A stretch of DNA of 64,000 nt from Paenibacillus donghaensis (GCF_002192415.1 NZ_CP021780.1:3410001-3474000); one strand, 5' to 3'. Numbered from the stretch's first letter, positions 1 through 9,414 are shown. A program made the numbers and translations. Notes: generated by a model not told the origin, from the letters alone.

Positions 1-601
1 CATTGGCCGCTGCTGTGCTCATCGTCCGCGAAACGGTAATGGACCGCTCCATGTCAAAAGGGCCAGCGTCACCCTTGGCAGCGGCAGCACTGATCTCTCG
101 TACAAGCAGCGCCCGTTCTGAAGGTGTCTTACCTTCCTTAATCGCCTTCTGGAAGGCGCGAGTCATTACATCTTTGCTGGTCCCGTTCATGTCCGGAACA
201 AGCTTTTTCAGCTTCTTGGCAAATCGGGAAGCGGCCTTGTTTTCAACAGACCACACTTTGTCGGGATCGAGCGCGACCAGTTCCGTTTCGCCAGCCAGAT
301 GATAAAGCGGCTGAAAAGCATCATACACCGCCTGCTCGAATTGGACGGTGAACAGCTCTCCGGTTTGCACCAATACCAGCACCTTGCCCAACTCGCCAAT
401 TTCAATCAGCAGCTCATCACTGAGTTCCAGAATAGCATCGTGTAGCGCCTTGCCCTGTAGATCCAGAATCTCAATAATTCTGTCCTCGCCCTGCTTGTAC
501 AGTTCTTCCAACACTTTACGTTCAGCGTGTGTTAGCTCCAGGCTGTCCAAAAACTCAGTGTCGTCAGCCTTTGCAATAAGCTCCCAGCATTCCTCACACA
601 T
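1..601 (-). CDS. Phage head morphogenesis (minor capsid) protein, 3' part missing
   Basis: Open from an ATG at 601 to the window edge (200 codons visible). It follows portal with an 8-bp overlap, the usual place for an SPP1 gp7-like minor head protein. Near the edge the translation reads RSITVSRTMSTAAAN, which resembles the conserved block just before the gp7-family core. The N-terminal half is acidic and helical. A GAGG motif lies nine bases before the ATG. The product is expected to sit at the portal or inside the procapsid. The family call rests on position and this one block, since the conserved C-terminal domain is outside the window. Confidence 0.7.
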   Translation of the reverse strand, partial: MCEECWELIAKADDTEFLDSLELTHAERKVLEELYKQGEDRIIEILDLQGKALHDAILELSDELLIEIGELGKVLVLVQTGELFTVQFEQAVYDAFQPLYHLAGETELVALDPDKVWSVENKAASRFAKKLKKLVPDMNGTSKDVMTRAFQKAIKEGKTPSERALLVREISAAAAKGDAGPFDMERSITVSRTMSTAAAN

Positions 602-2072
602 GACCAGTAGCCTCCTCATGACTCCGCCGCAGCAGACGCTTGGCAATGGTGGCCACCCGCTCCTGCAGGTCGTCGGCATCAGTGTCAGGCTCAGGCACGG
701 TTAATGCAGGTTGGCTGTTGACCAGTTGCGCGATCGGAGTGTCCAGATATTCCTCGGTGTACTTGGACTCATCAATCGTGGTATCCAGCACTTCCTCGGC
801 AATCGGGATCAGATCCCGCACCAGCATAATGCCACGATCAGCGATAAAGTCCAGCAGCGCCTTGCGGTTCTCCGGATCGATGATGCGCGGCCCCCGCAGG
901 GTCGCCCGCACCCGGAATATCCCCATGGCTGGAAACAGACGCTTGTTAAAGATTTCGTCCATAATCCATTTTCGGTAAGGCTCAAACACCTGCTCTTCAG
1001 CAAACTGTAGCGCCGCCTGCGCCGTTGCTCGGTTATAATCGGAGCTCTGGCCCACCAGAATGGGCGGCAGCCGGAACGCAGAGAGGATATCGGCCTTCTT
1101 CTCTTTGCCATAATCGAGAAAGAGCGCATCCTGCTGCAGTAGATCATTCAGCTTGTCCAGCTTGATGGCCACCTTCTCGACTTTCTCATCCAGCGGCCCG
1201 CCGGTCTCCTCCCCGATCGCTTCCAGGTAGAGAATGCCACCCTGCGACTGCGCCCCCTTAACATTTCGTAGCAGCTCCATGGATTGCTTGGTCAGCCGGC
1301 CATTGGTCACCGTCAGCAGCATGGACAGCATGCGGCCATTAGAGAAGTAGGAAACGTTCAGCTCCTCTGCCTCCCGGCTGCCGACCACCCCCGGCGCATT
1401 CCCAAACCAACGCGGCTCCCCATATGGGCCGTCATTCCCCAGCTTTAGCGGAATAATCTGATTCCCTTCACCCTCGGTCCCGAATAACCGGAACCACACC
1501 ACAGACTGCCCTCGCTTCATTGCAAAGCGCCTAGCATAGATGTCCTGAGAGAACTCTTCGATCTGCTTCGTGGAACGAATCCGCCGTTTACGCTTGATGG
1601 TCGCCTTATCGGTTTCCCGTGTGCAGCGAACAAACTTCGGATTCATGCGGTAGAGCGTTGGAAACTCGCTGCCTGTTGGCCAAGCCACTTCCACGTTAGC
1701 CATGCCACTGCTCTCCAGATCATCGATCAGAGAGCTAATGATTTCCTCCGGCGTATCTTCCAAGTTACAGGTCTCCAGAAACTTGTCCGCTCTGTTCCAT
1801 TCATCCAAGGCCGTTTGGTCACTCTCGCCAGGAATATATTCTAAAGCAATCCCATAACCAGAGATGTTACGACGATAGGCTTCAATACACTGCGGAATGA
1901 TACTACTATTCTTGACCAGCAGTTTGCAGGAAGCAGGGTCGTTGCCTGGCGGAAACGGAAGCAGCCCGTGATGATCGTAGAGGTTTTCAAAGCTATCTGG
2001 CAACTGCGCGCTGGAAGGGATATGCCGGTCCTCTGCTTTTGATATCTGGAACCACTGTGCCTCACCGCTCAT
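594..2072 (-). CDS. Phage portal protein, PBSX family
   Basis: 492 residues, full length for a PBSX/HK97-like portal, the dodecameric ring at one capsid vertex through which DNA enters and leaves. The stretch ADILSAFRLPPILVGQSS followed by DYNRATA is typical of PBSX-type portals, as are the helical C-terminal half (stem and crown) and the polar tail. It lies four bases downstream of the terminase large subunit and overlaps the head morphogenesis gene, the standard terL-portal-head order. No damage is visible. Confidence 0.9.
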   Translation of the reverse strand: MSGEAQWFQISKAEDRHIPSSAQLPDSFENLYDHHGLLPFPPGNDPASCKLLVKNSSIIPQCIEAYRRNISGYGIALEYIPGESDQTALDEWNRADKFLETCNLEDTPEEIISSLIDDLESSGMANVEVAWPTGSEFPTLYRMNPKFVRCTRETDKATIKRKRRIRSTKQIEEFSQDIYARRFAMKRGQSVVWFRLFGTEGEGNQIIPLKLGNDGPYGEPRWFGNAPGVVGSREAEELNVSYFSNGRMLSMLLTVTNGRLTKQSMELLRNVKGAQSQGGILYLEAIGEETGGPLDEKVEKVAIKLDKLNDLLQQDALFLDYGKEKKADILSAFRLPPILVGQSSDYNRATAQAALQFAEEQVFEPYRKWIMDEIFNKRLFPAMGIFRVRATLRGPRIIDPENRKALLDFIADRGIMLVRDLIPIAEEVLDTTIDESKYTEEYLDTPIAQLVNSQPALTVPEPDTDADDLQERVATIAKRLLRRSHEEATGHV

Positions 2073-2075
2073 GGC

Positions 2076-3392
2076 TTACATCCACCCCACATCATGATCA
2101 GATCGCTCCTCTCTTTCCTTTTTGCGCTGCTTCACACGCTGCAGCAGGTAATCCGTATGGATACCGTACCGGCGTGCGTCACAGGTATGGTCGTTTTGCT
2201 TAATGGGCTTGTCCTCGCCACGTTCAGCGGCTTTTTCATCCCAAACGTAAGACACCAACTCCTGGAGGGAATTGGTGTTGTCAGCGCAAATATATAATTC
2301 ATTATTCTGGAACCGGTTGGATACCGTTTGAATCCCATCCAGCACCGTATTCACGGCGGCCCGGATGTTTACAATACCCCGTTTCTGTAACTCAATAATA
2401 AAAGCCTTTGCTGACGGGTCGATGAAGATTGCATACTCATCGCCATCAAGAAAAGCTTCCAGATCATCGGCATATTCGCCATTCGTTTTCTCACCCGCAT
2501 GCCGGATGTTGTGATAATACTCATCCAGCTCGTAATAGACGTTCCCTCGGACCCCGTATTTCAGAAATGCCGTCGGGTTGTTTGCCCCGTAGTCGATACA
2601 AATGAACTTACGGTCAAACTTGGCCGGGAACCAGCCCCGCGCCTTCTTATGGACCGCATCATTGAACTTGGAGAAGATTACTCCCTCGGCCATGACCCAC
2701 AGCCCCAGGATGTACCGCTGAAAGAAGATCCCACTGTACATACGCCGGTACCGCTCCCGCACTCGTTCGGAGAGAGACAGGTTGTCCTCCATCGTGAAGT
2801 GCAGGTGCAGCGCGTGCTTCTTCTGCAGCTGGCCCAGCCATTCCTTTTTGAACCAGTGATACGGCCCTGCCGGGTTGCAGTTGAACCAGAGCTTGGCACC
2901 ATCTACGGAACATCGGGCAGTCGCCTGGTCAACGAAGGACTTCGGCATCAAGGCAACCTCATCGAAAAACATACCGGCCAGCGTGATCCCGGCGATCAGG
3001 TCCTGCGAGCTCTCATCTCGACCACCAAACAAGAAAAACCGGTTGCTGTTAAGCCCCCGGGTAACGGTCAGTACATTTTCAGATCGATTGTCATGAACGT
3101 GGTACCCCCGGCTGGCCAACATTCGCTTAAGCGGCCCGACCACGTTGCGTCGGAGCGCGCCGATGGTTTTACCCGACATGCCGAACTGCTCGCCTCGGAA
3201 GGTGTCCATCGCCCAGGCAATATAGGAGAAAGACATACAGACCGTCTTGCCGGCCCGGACCGAACCATCACAGATAATGGCGTCCTTATCATGGTGCGGG
3301 CTTTCCGGCATCCACCAGGTCATAACCTTCAGCTGCTTGTCCGAGAATGGTGCCCATTTGAAGGCCGGTGGCTTGAGTTTAAGCTTCGTCAT
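2076..3392 (-). CDS. Phage terminase large subunit, PBSX family
   Basis: 438 residues. The packaging ATPase has Walker A GSVRAGKT at about residues 43-50 and Walker B with catalytic glutamate in MFFDEVA at about 141-147. The C-terminal half begins an RNase H-like nuclease fold (FICIDYG, the first metal aspartate). It cuts concatemeric DNA and drives it through the portal. The start overlaps the end of the small subunit gene by 14 bp, implying coupled translation. Intact. Confidence 0.93.
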   Translation of the reverse strand: MTKLKLKPPAFKWAPFSDKQLKVMTWWMPESPHHDKDAIICDGSVRAGKTVCMSFSYIAWAMDTFRGEQFGMSGKTIGALRRNVVGPLKRMLASRGYHVHDNRSENVLTVTRGLNSNRFFLFGGRDESSQDLIAGITLAGMFFDEVALMPKSFVDQATARCSVDGAKLWFNCNPAGPYHWFKKEWLGQLQKKHALHLHFTMEDNLSLSERVRERYRRMYSGIFFQRYILGLWVMAEGVIFSKFNDAVHKKARGWFPAKFDRKFICIDYGANNPTAFLKYGVRGNVYYELDEYYHNIRHAGEKTNGEYADDLEAFLDGDEYAIFIDPSAKAFIIELQKRGIVNIRAAVNTVLDGIQTVSNRFQNNELYICADNTNSLQELVSYVWDEKAAERGEDKPIKQNDHTCDARRYGIHTDYLLQRVKQRKKEREERSDHDVGWM

Positions 3393-4257
3393 TGTTCCAC
3401 ACTCCTGCAGCCATGCCTTTCAGCGCATCCATGAAGCCATCGTCCTCAACATCTTCCCTGCCGCCACCTCGGAGCATCTGAAGCTCATACTGCATCGTCT
3501 CGATGCGAATCTGCTTCTCTTCATCGGTCAGCCGGTTCTTGAGCTCTATAGCCCGAATCTTCTTGTCCTGGATTCGAGTAAGAGCTTCTTCCAGCTTCAC
3601 GATGTCGTCCAATTTCCTAAACTCTTTCTCTTCGATCCGGGATTCGACCATCTCTGTCTTAATGATCGGAACTGTTTTGGTGATACCCGTTTTCTCATCA
3701 TGTACTGTCATTGCATCCTTAATCGCCTTAAGCTCAGACAGTACGCTGCGCTCTTTTTCGGACAGCCCGTCCATGAGTGCCCTGATCCGCTGCATCATAC
3801 GACGTTCCCGTATCGTCAGAAGGTAAAGAGACTCATTCGCCTGAATGACAGGATCAGTGTCCACCTGTTCAATGAGCAGTTGCTCGGCTTCAGTGAGAGT
3901 GTCCATCCAGATCGTTTCATGCTCTCCGGTGGTGACTGCCTTCTTATTGCCAGGCGGCCCACCGGCACCGCCGCTGTTACCTTTAGCGTTTTGATTGCCG
4001 GGTGGAGCACCCCCGCGATTTCCTATAGCGTTAACGTTCCCTTTGGGAGCACCCCGATTATGTGGAGCGCTCCCTTTGGATTCAAGTGGAACGTTCCCTT
4101 TGAGATCGTCCTGCCAATGGTCCAGCGACTTCCATTTTCGCACCTTGCTCTCACCTATAGAAAGAGCAGCGGCGATGTCTTTAAGCTTCATCTCCCCGCT
4201 GCGCTCCAGCCACATCTGTTTTGCCTTGTCCCGCTCGGGACTGCGTTCTCTGGCCAT
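3379..4257 (-). CDS. Phage terminase small subunit
   Basis: About 292 residues from the ATG at 4257, which is preceded by GGGGGTGG; an upstream GTG at 4272 is less well placed. An N-terminal helix-turn-helix (residues about 15-40, KLKDIAAALSIGESKVRKWK) is followed by a glycine/asparagine-rich linker with GAPKGN and GNQNAKGN, a hallmark of PBSX-type small terminases, then long helical segments for oligomerisation. It recognises the pac or cos site and hands DNA to TerL. It is the first gene of the packaging operon; a 280-bp non-coding stretch with hairpins precedes it. Confidence 0.88.
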   Translation of the reverse strand: MARERSPERDKAKQMWLERSGEMKLKDIAAALSIGESKVRKWKSLDHWQDDLKGNVPLESKGSAPHNRGAPKGNVNAIGNRGGAPPGNQNAKGNSGGAGGPPGNKKAVTTGEHETIWMDTLTEAEQLLIEQVDTDPVIQANESLYLLTIRERRMMQRIRALMDGLSEKERSVLSELKAIKDAMTVHDEKTGITKTVPIIKTEMVESRIEEKEFRKLDDIVKLEEALTRIQDKKIRAIELKNRLTDEEKQIRIETMQYELQMLRGGGREDVEDDGFMDALKGMAAGVWNNDEA

Positions 4258-4345
4258 GCTACATGTCACCACCCCCGACTTAGTAATCTTTTTGAAAGGC
4301 TTGCATATAATTTATCGTTGTTAAAATTAAATAGGAGAGTGGCAC

Positions 4346-4414
4346 ATGAAAAACATTTACTTTTCCGTGAAATTCATGGGAGTAGAGATTGTTTTCATGT
4401 GGATCAGTTATTGA
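4346..4414 (+). CDS. Possible 22-residue peptide
   Basis: Starts MKNIYFSVKFMG with an AGGAGAG ribosome-binding site seven bases before the ATG and ends in a TGA. It lies antisense to the phage operon in the gap upstream of terS. A hairpin (4426-4456) and a strong inverted repeat (4496-4525) follow, so it could be a tiny autonomous transcript. No family is recognised, and with this length chance is a real alternative. Confidence 0.3.
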   Translation: MKNIYFSVKFMGVEIVFMWISY

Positions 4415-4425
4415 GCAACTGACCC

Positions 4426-4456
4426 ACACCAAGGGGGAGCACTTGCCCCAAGGTGT
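4426..4456. other. Stem-loop in gap upstream of terS
   Basis: ACACC pairs with GGTGT and GGGG with CCCC around an eight-base loop. It lies between the tiny plus-strand ORF and the bidirectional terminator. Role unknown. Confidence 0.4.
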
Positions 4457-4494
4457 TTAAGGAATAAATATATAATTTCAACTCATCATCACAT

Positions 4495-4526
4495 CAAAAA
4501 GGGACCGTTAATGGTCCCTTTTTGAT
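4495..4526. terminator. Bidirectional terminator
   Basis: AAAAAGGGACC and GGTCCCTTTTT are perfect inverted repeats around a short loop. With A and T tracts on both sides it can act as a Rho-independent terminator in either direction. On the minus strand it follows the 4542-4751 gene and separates the cargo genes from terminase. Confidence 0.8.
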
Positions 4527-4541
4527 GTTCATCTTTCGAGT

Positions 4542-4751
4542 TCATAACTCTTCCTTCTGCAACTCAATATCTATCTCAATCAGCTTCTTCAGATCATCCA
4601 CAGTCTTGATCTCAATGAGGCCGTCCTGAAAGTCTTTGACCCACTTGGCTATGCCAGCCTTAACAATTTTGCGATACTGCGCCTTGCTTTCGAGGATACC
4701 GGCCATGACTTCGAGCTCATGTTGCAATAAAAGTTCATCTTTTGTTCCCAT
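4542..4751 (-). CDS. Small hypothetical phage protein
   Basis: 69 residues, highly charged and predicted all-helical, with an LLLQHELEVMAGILESK segment and a C-terminal acidic/lysine-rich coiled region. No catalytic motif. It lies between the ParB-methyltransferase gene and the terminase operon and ends just before a strong terminator, so it is the last gene of the cargo/early transcript. No family recognised. Confidence 0.6.
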   Translation of the reverse strand: MGTKDELLLQHELEVMAGILESKAQYRKIVKAGIAKWVKDFQDGLIEIKTVDDLKKLIEIDIELQKEEL

Positions 4752-4857
4752 TGCGTTCCCCTCGGCTTCCGTGTATATTTGGAAACGAGACAGCGGATTC
4801 TCTGAAATGCCACGCGTGGCGCGCCGCTGTCTCAGCCGGGGGATACCCTGGATGATT

Positions 4858-4885
4858 GGGAGGACGTTTGCGCGTCCTCCTTTTA
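4858..4885. terminator. GC-rich hairpin downstream of the methyltransferase
   Basis: GGAGGACG and CGTCCTCC pair around a short loop, with TTTTAATT on the plus-strand side. The T tract suits a plus-strand transcript, but no plus gene was found; on the minus strand it lies just past the methyltransferase stop and may act as a 3' stability hairpin. Confidence 0.45.
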
Positions 4886-4886
4886 A

Positions 4887-6146
4887 TTATGCAACGGGTT
4901 CAGCACGATGAAGCAGCAGCGGCTCTGTGCCGGTCGCCGCCTGGTACCGCATTTTGATCACATCACAAAACACCGGATCAAGCTCCATTGTCCTGCAAGA
5001 GCGATCAAGCTGATCACAGGTCATCATGGTGGAGCCGCTGCCGCCGAATAGATCGACCACAATATCCTGTCGCTGGCTGCTGTTCAAGATCGGAATGGCC
5101 AGCAATTCCAATGGTTTCTGTGTCGGGTGAACATACTTCGAAACATCCCCACGAGAGACATCCCAAATAGTAGTCTGAGTCCGATCTCCATACCAGGTAG
5201 GCGACTTCCCTTTGATATGAGCATAAAATACTGGCTCATGTTGAAATCTATATTGCGACCATCCGAAACTCGCAGAATTTTTGACCCAAATACACTGAGT
5301 TCTACGTACTATACCTGCAGCATTCATCGCATTCTCGAAATCCCTCTGATAGAACGCCGGATGGAAAATATATATGGCCGCTGTAGGCTGCATTACTGTC
5401 ACATAGTTCTGGAAAACAGCATTCAAAAAGCCCGCAAACTCATCTGCGGGCATATCGTCGTTCATTATGGAACTGGTACCCGATTCAGCTAGGCGGGCCG
5501 AGTCACTTTGTACCGCTACATTATATGGAGGGTCCGTCACAACTAGATCCGCCTTTACCCCTTCCATAAGCCGGGAAACATCCTCCACATTCGTAGTGTC
5601 ACCACACATTAGGATATGCCGGCCAAGCTGCCACACATCACCACGGCGCGTCTCCGGCTCTTTGATCTCGTCCAGAGTGCGCTGGATGTCAAAGCCATCT
5701 TCAACCACTGACTGATTAATCTCAATATCCGGAATATCTACAAACTCTGCAAGCAGTTCCCCGATCTCGTCTGGCTCAAATCCGGACAAAGCCAGATCCG
5801 CCCCGCCCTCCTGCAGCTCACCAAGCAGCTGCGCCAGCGCTTCGTCGTCCCATCGGCCAGACACCTTGTTCAGAGCCAGATTAAGCAGCCGCTCCCGCTC
5901 CGGGTCCAGGTTAACCACAGATACGACCAGCTCCGTGCAGCCCTGCTCATTCACCAGTACCTTATAACGCTGGTGGCCACCGACCATGTTGCCGGTCTGT
6001 TCGTTCCACACGATTGGGTCAACATAGCCGAATTCGTCTAGGCTGCGCCGGAGCTTCTCGTACTCGGGATCTCCGGGCTGAAGGTCTACGCGGGGGTTAT
6101 AGGCTGCTGCATTGAGCTGCTCGATTGCTATGATTCTGATTTCCAC
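4887..6146 (-). CDS. ParB-domain / DNA N4/N6 methyltransferase fusion
   Basis: 419 residues. Residues 1 to about 100 form a ParB/Srx-like domain with the characteristic GHQRYKVL motif. The C-terminal part is an amino-methyltransferase with catalytic motif IV DPPYNVA and AdoMet-binding FGGSGSTMM near the end, placing it in the beta class. Such fusions occur in temperate phages of Bacillota and are thought to modify phage DNA. No cognate restriction gene is adjacent, so it is an orphan methylase. An AGGAGGT-like site precedes the ATG. Target base and sequence cannot be told from the window. Confidence 0.88.
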   Translation of the reverse strand: MEIRIIAIEQLNAAAYNPRVDLQPGDPEYEKLRRSLDEFGYVDPIVWNEQTGNMVGGHQRYKVLVNEQGCTELVVSVVNLDPERERLLNLALNKVSGRWDDEALAQLLGELQEGGADLALSGFEPDEIGELLAEFVDIPDIEINQSVVEDGFDIQRTLDEIKEPETRRGDVWQLGRHILMCGDTTNVEDVSRLMEGVKADLVVTDPPYNVAVQSDSARLAESGTSSIMNDDMPADEFAGFLNAVFQNYVTVMQPTAAIYIFHPAFYQRDFENAMNAAGIVRRTQCIWVKNSASFGWSQYRFQHEPVFYAHIKGKSPTWYGDRTQTTIWDVSRGDVSKYVHPTQKPLELLAIPILNSSQRQDIVVDLFGGSGSTMMTCDQLDRSCRTMELDPVFCDVIKMRYQAATGTEPLLLHRAEPVA

Positions 6147-6230
6147 ATAAATGACCTCCTTATTTTTTAGTGCCTTCTAAATTAATGCTCCCATTCAGGT
6201 TGTCATCTAAGCGTCAGCCCCTCCCAACAA

Positions 6231-6257
6231 GAAAAGACGAGCCAGTAGCAGCTCGTC
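6231..6257 (-). terminator. Terminator after the YmaF gene
   Basis: On the minus strand GACGAGC pairs with GCTCGTC and is followed by TTTTC. It lies 150 bases past the stop of the YmaF-like gene and isolates it from the methyltransferase gene. Confidence 0.7.
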
Positions 6258-6410
6258 ATTGTACAATAGAATTTAAATTGTTCGATGTATTCATAAGAGT
6301 CGAATCTTCACCTGTGGCTGAGTCCTTAAGCATTACAACCCCAAAGTACGAAAAGGACAATTGGTATTAGTTAAAGGTATATTTGTATGGGGATGAGTTT
6401 TTCAAATTGA

Positions 6411-6809
6411 TTAATATCGGTACTCTTTCTCATCTCCAGTATTTCCACTGTACCTATGGGCGTGAGGAATTCTACCGTTTATTGTTGTAAACCCTTCAAA
6501 GTGATGGTAATGCCCACCACCTGTCAAGGGAATTGCTGGTCCTGTATTTCCCCTAATTAAGTGCGTATGTTGATCGTTAAATGATGTTTCTGCATAATAA
6601 TTATGAACATGCGGAACACCGCTTGGAGCTGGTTCTGTTACTCCAGCGTAATGGTGGTAATGCCCAACATCAACCGAGGTATTCCCTTTAAAAGGATGAA
6701 CATGAACATTAACTGGTCTTCCATCCCACGAATTAATAAAAAGTTTGTGCGAATGTTTGGAATCGGAATCATCGGAATGCATAACAAAACCTGTTATTGG
6801 TATTTCCAT
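6411..6809 (-). CDS. YmaF family histidine-rich protein
   Basis: 132 residues built from repeated histidine pairs: HSHKL, HVHPF, HYHHYAG, HVHNY, QHTHL, HYHHFEG, HAHRY. The spacing and the recurrent GHYHH-x-G motif match the YmaF family known from Bacillus and Paenibacillus, whose function is unknown. The histidine clusters suggest metal binding; no signal peptide is seen. A monocistronic unit with its own downstream terminator, inserted between phage late and cargo genes. It is probably host-derived cargo. Confidence 0.8.
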   Translation of the reverse strand: MEIPITGFVMHSDDSDSKHSHKLFINSWDGRPVNVHVHPFKGNTSVDVGHYHHYAGVTEPAPSGVPHVHNYYAETSFNDQHTHLIRGNTGPAIPLTGGGHYHHFEGFTTINGRIPHAHRYSGNTGDEKEYRY

Positions 6810-7071
6810 CAGTAACCACCTCTCTTTATCAACTGCTACATACTATGAAAGAGGTGATGTAAATGTTCAATTTTATCTCGTACGAAAATATCATTGAATT
6901 TGTGAAATAAGGCTATTTGAGTTGAGTTGGTTTCTCATCTTTGGGCAGGCACAGATTCTGACACAGACCAACAGAATCAGCCCGCCCTGCTCTTTTCCAC
7001 CCTTCGCCGCACAAACATACGTTCTTGCATAGAACTCTTGAGAACGGCTCACAGAAGGCTGTTTTTGAGCA

Positions 7072-7096
7072 TAAAAAAAGCACCCGAAGGTGCTAT
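7072..7096 (-). terminator. Terminator of the 7093-7716 gene
   Basis: On the minus strand AGCACC-TTCG-GGTGCT is followed by seven T residues, an ideal intrinsic terminator that begins right at the stop codon of the gene upstream of it. Confidence 0.85.
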
Positions 7097-7716
7097 AAGA
7101 ATCCAATCGTATTATTGTTTGGATTTAAAGAATTCAAATCATCGAAAATCTTTATATCTCCCAAAGGAGACCATGTTTCTCTAATCTCCATTAGGCTTGA
7201 GTGGATTGGTTGGACGAATAGTTCGTCAATCACCTCTGCTTTTGTTGGGATTTCTGAAAAAGATAAATTCTTTTTCCAGCCCATTGCATATTCAAAAGCT
7301 ATTTCGTTATTACCATTTACAAAAATCCGTAACACTGTTGCATGTCGGCTTTCAATTTGCATCGTCAGGACGATGCATCCCGAAATATAGCGGCTTATAT
7401 GTTTATCAGACACAATTGCTTCTACTGGCTCTGTATTTTTATAATCTTCAGAAATATCTTCAGGTTCCTTAATCATTACTGCCCCATCAAGAAGACCCAA
7501 ATTGTAACTGTTACCATTAATCTTGAAGTTATACGATGATTTAACTTTGTTGATATCCGGCTTTACAATAGACTCCGGAAATTCATTACTTAGAAGCAAC
7601 AGTTGAGTATTGTAGGCATCACATAAACTATGAAAAAAGTGTTTCGTTTTTTCAAAAGCATCTTTTCGTAATGAAAGGTATCGAAGATGTTTTTCTACGG
7701 TTTTATTAATCGACAT
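7093..7716 (-). CDS. Hypothetical protein (cargo)
   Basis: 207 residues from the ATG at 7716, which has GGGAGG seven bases upstream; an ORF extension of five codons is unlikely. The N-terminal 50 residues are helical and the rest looks like alternating strands and helices of a soluble cytoplasmic protein. No motif recognised. It is AT-rich compared with the phage core genes, is monocistronic with its own strong terminator, and borders the IS110-type element, all consistent with a moron. A role in host fitness or defence is possible but not shown by sequence. Confidence 0.65.
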   Translation of the reverse strand: MSINKTVEKHLRYLSLRKDAFEKTKHFFHSLCDAYNTQLLLLSNEFPESIVKPDINKVKSSYNFKINGNSYNLGLLDGAVMIKEPEDISEDYKNTEPVEAIVSDKHISRYISGCIVLTMQIESRHATVLRIFVNGNNEIAFEYAMGWKKNLSFSEIPTKAEVIDELFVQPIHSSLMEIRETWSPLGDIKIFDDLNSLNPNNNTIGFL

Positions 7717-7740
7717 ATATAACCCTCCCACTATAAATTA

Positions 7741-8118
7741 ATATTTTCTCTTGTTTGCTCACTCGTTCTCAGGTTTTCATTCATTGACAGATTGAGAGTT
7801 GGAATAGTCATGTAAGGATGACATTATTTTCTGGAAGAGCCGGTGGCAGGAATAGAGAGTGGGGGAGTTATCCCCAACCCAAAGATACATTCTGTAATCG
7901 CACTTTGGATATCCACACCTAACTCTTGACGGCTTACCCTCCCATGTCACGCGGGGTCGTTGCCCTTACATTCCTTCGTTCTGCCTCTCAAGAGGTGGAC
8001 GCCGTTTCTTGCTCCTTTACAGGGTCGTTGCCCTTATGGAATTGATTCCTGCGGCTGCTCCGTGCTTCTTTTGTCTTTGGTGATTCCTACTTTAATGAGC
8101 AAAATGAGTTTGGTTTTT
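7741..8118. other. Non-coding 3' flank of the IS110 element
   Basis: 378 bases without a credible ORF. It contains a 15-base exact direct repeat, GGGTCGTTGCCCTTA, at 7954-7968 and 8022-8036, 68 bases apart. In IS1111-type relatives the bridge RNA lies downstream of the transposase, so this stretch is one of two candidates for that RNA. Confidence 0.5.
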
Positions 8119-9414
8119 TTAAGCTGCCATTTGTAGCTGGGCCTGACGTACCGGTCCTAACACGTCGTTTGCATCGTACGAAATTCGCTTGGTTCCGAGC
8201 GTATGCAGCACACGGATGAGTTTTCCGCATAACGCCACCAGGGACTGCTTTTTCTTCAATGGATTTTGACTTCTTGTCGTAAAGTACTGGTGCAGTGCCT
8301 TAAACTCGGTATTTTTTGCCACCATGGGCATGACCGCCCGGAACAGCAGGGCTCTTAGCCTTGCGCGTCCACGTTTGGTAATGCTGGACTTGCCTTTTTT
8401 CTTTCCTGAACTGTTTTCTTTGAGATTCAGTCCGGCTAGCCGAATAATCTGCTGTCCATGCTCGTAACCGCTTAGGTCCCCCACTTCTGCAAGGAACCCC
8501 GCCAAGGTGACTACGGCCACACCCGGCACAGTGAGCATCTCCTTCGTTCCCGGAATTTGTGCAAGTAGACGTTCCACCTCGAGCAGAATCTCTTCGAGTT
8601 GTCTGGCAAACATTTCGTACTGCTCCAGAAGCGTTTTAATCTCTATTTTGGCTGCAGGAAGCCCTTCGGTAAGCCCGATGGATCTTCTTGCAGTTTCGAC
8701 CAGTTGCTCTGCTCGTTTCGTCCCTACGGCGCGCTTCACGTCTTTCTTCCATCGCTTCACAATGGCCTCTGTACCGAGCGCTACGATCTCTGCTGGCGTT
8801 GGAAACTCGCTTAGCGTAATAAGAGAGGCTTTCCCCTCCCAGTCTTTAAAGACCTCTGTATACTCCGGAAAAAAGCGATCCTGCCAGTTCTGCATTCGTC
8901 TTTGTACCTGCCCGAGGTTCACCATGATTTTCTCGCGAAGATTCATGAGAATCCGCAGATCTGCATAGAGGTTCGTCGGCAGTTTCGGTTCGCTGTACTT
9001 CCCGTTACGCACTAAATCGGCAATGACTTTTGCATCCTTATAGTCGTTTTTCGTCGGTGAGTTGTCTTCCAGTTATTTACTTTTGTGTACATGATGCGGA
9101 TTGACGATGACCAAAGGAATCCCTTGCTGTCCCAAGTATTCGGCCAGATTAAACCAGTAGTGTCCGGTAGGCTCAATGCCAAAGAGGACGTCACTCTTGG
9201 CATACTCCTGCTGAAGCTCCTTCATCCACTGAACCAGTTGTTCCAGCCCGGTACGGGTATTAGAGAACACACAGTCCTTTCCCAGTTCAATCCCCCGAAA
9301 GTCGATGGCACGGGCCACGTGGGTTTCTTTAGCAATGTCTGCGCCTACGACAAGGGTCTTGTCAGAAATTCGTGTAATCCGTTGATTCTGTTTCTTCGAT
9401 TGTTTATACTTCAT
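8119..9414 (-). pseudogene. IS110-family transposase, split by an in-frame TAA
   Basis: Two ORFs (8119-9012 and 9073-9414) lie in the same frame, joined across a TAA at 9073-9075; the translation reads HVHKSK-stop-LEDNSPTKNDYKDAK, where intact relatives carry a sense codon. The N-terminal RuvC-like DEDD domain has VVGADIAKETH and GIEPTGHYW; the C-terminal part has the Transposase_20 helix-hairpin region PGVAVVTLAGFLAEVGD and the GLNLKENSSGKKKG segment. Start chosen at the ATG at 9414 (MKYKQSK). A single substitution can explain the damage; the downstream half could only be made by re-initiation. Confidence 0.85.

Noticed and set aside
2499..4422. Two long plus-strand ORFs opposite the terminase genes
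   Set aside because: Antisense shadows; the minus-strand frames carry the terminase motifs.
6170..6370. 66-residue plus-strand ORF
   Set aside because: It spans the terminator hairpin of the YmaF gene and has no ribosome site.
6849..6910. 15-codon ORF with AGAGGTGATG site (plus strand)
   Set aside because: Too short for support and no conserved feature; it may be a chance match.
6891..7106. 71-residue minus-strand ORF
   Set aside because: No ribosome site, unusual composition, and it overlaps the strong terminator of the neighbouring gene.
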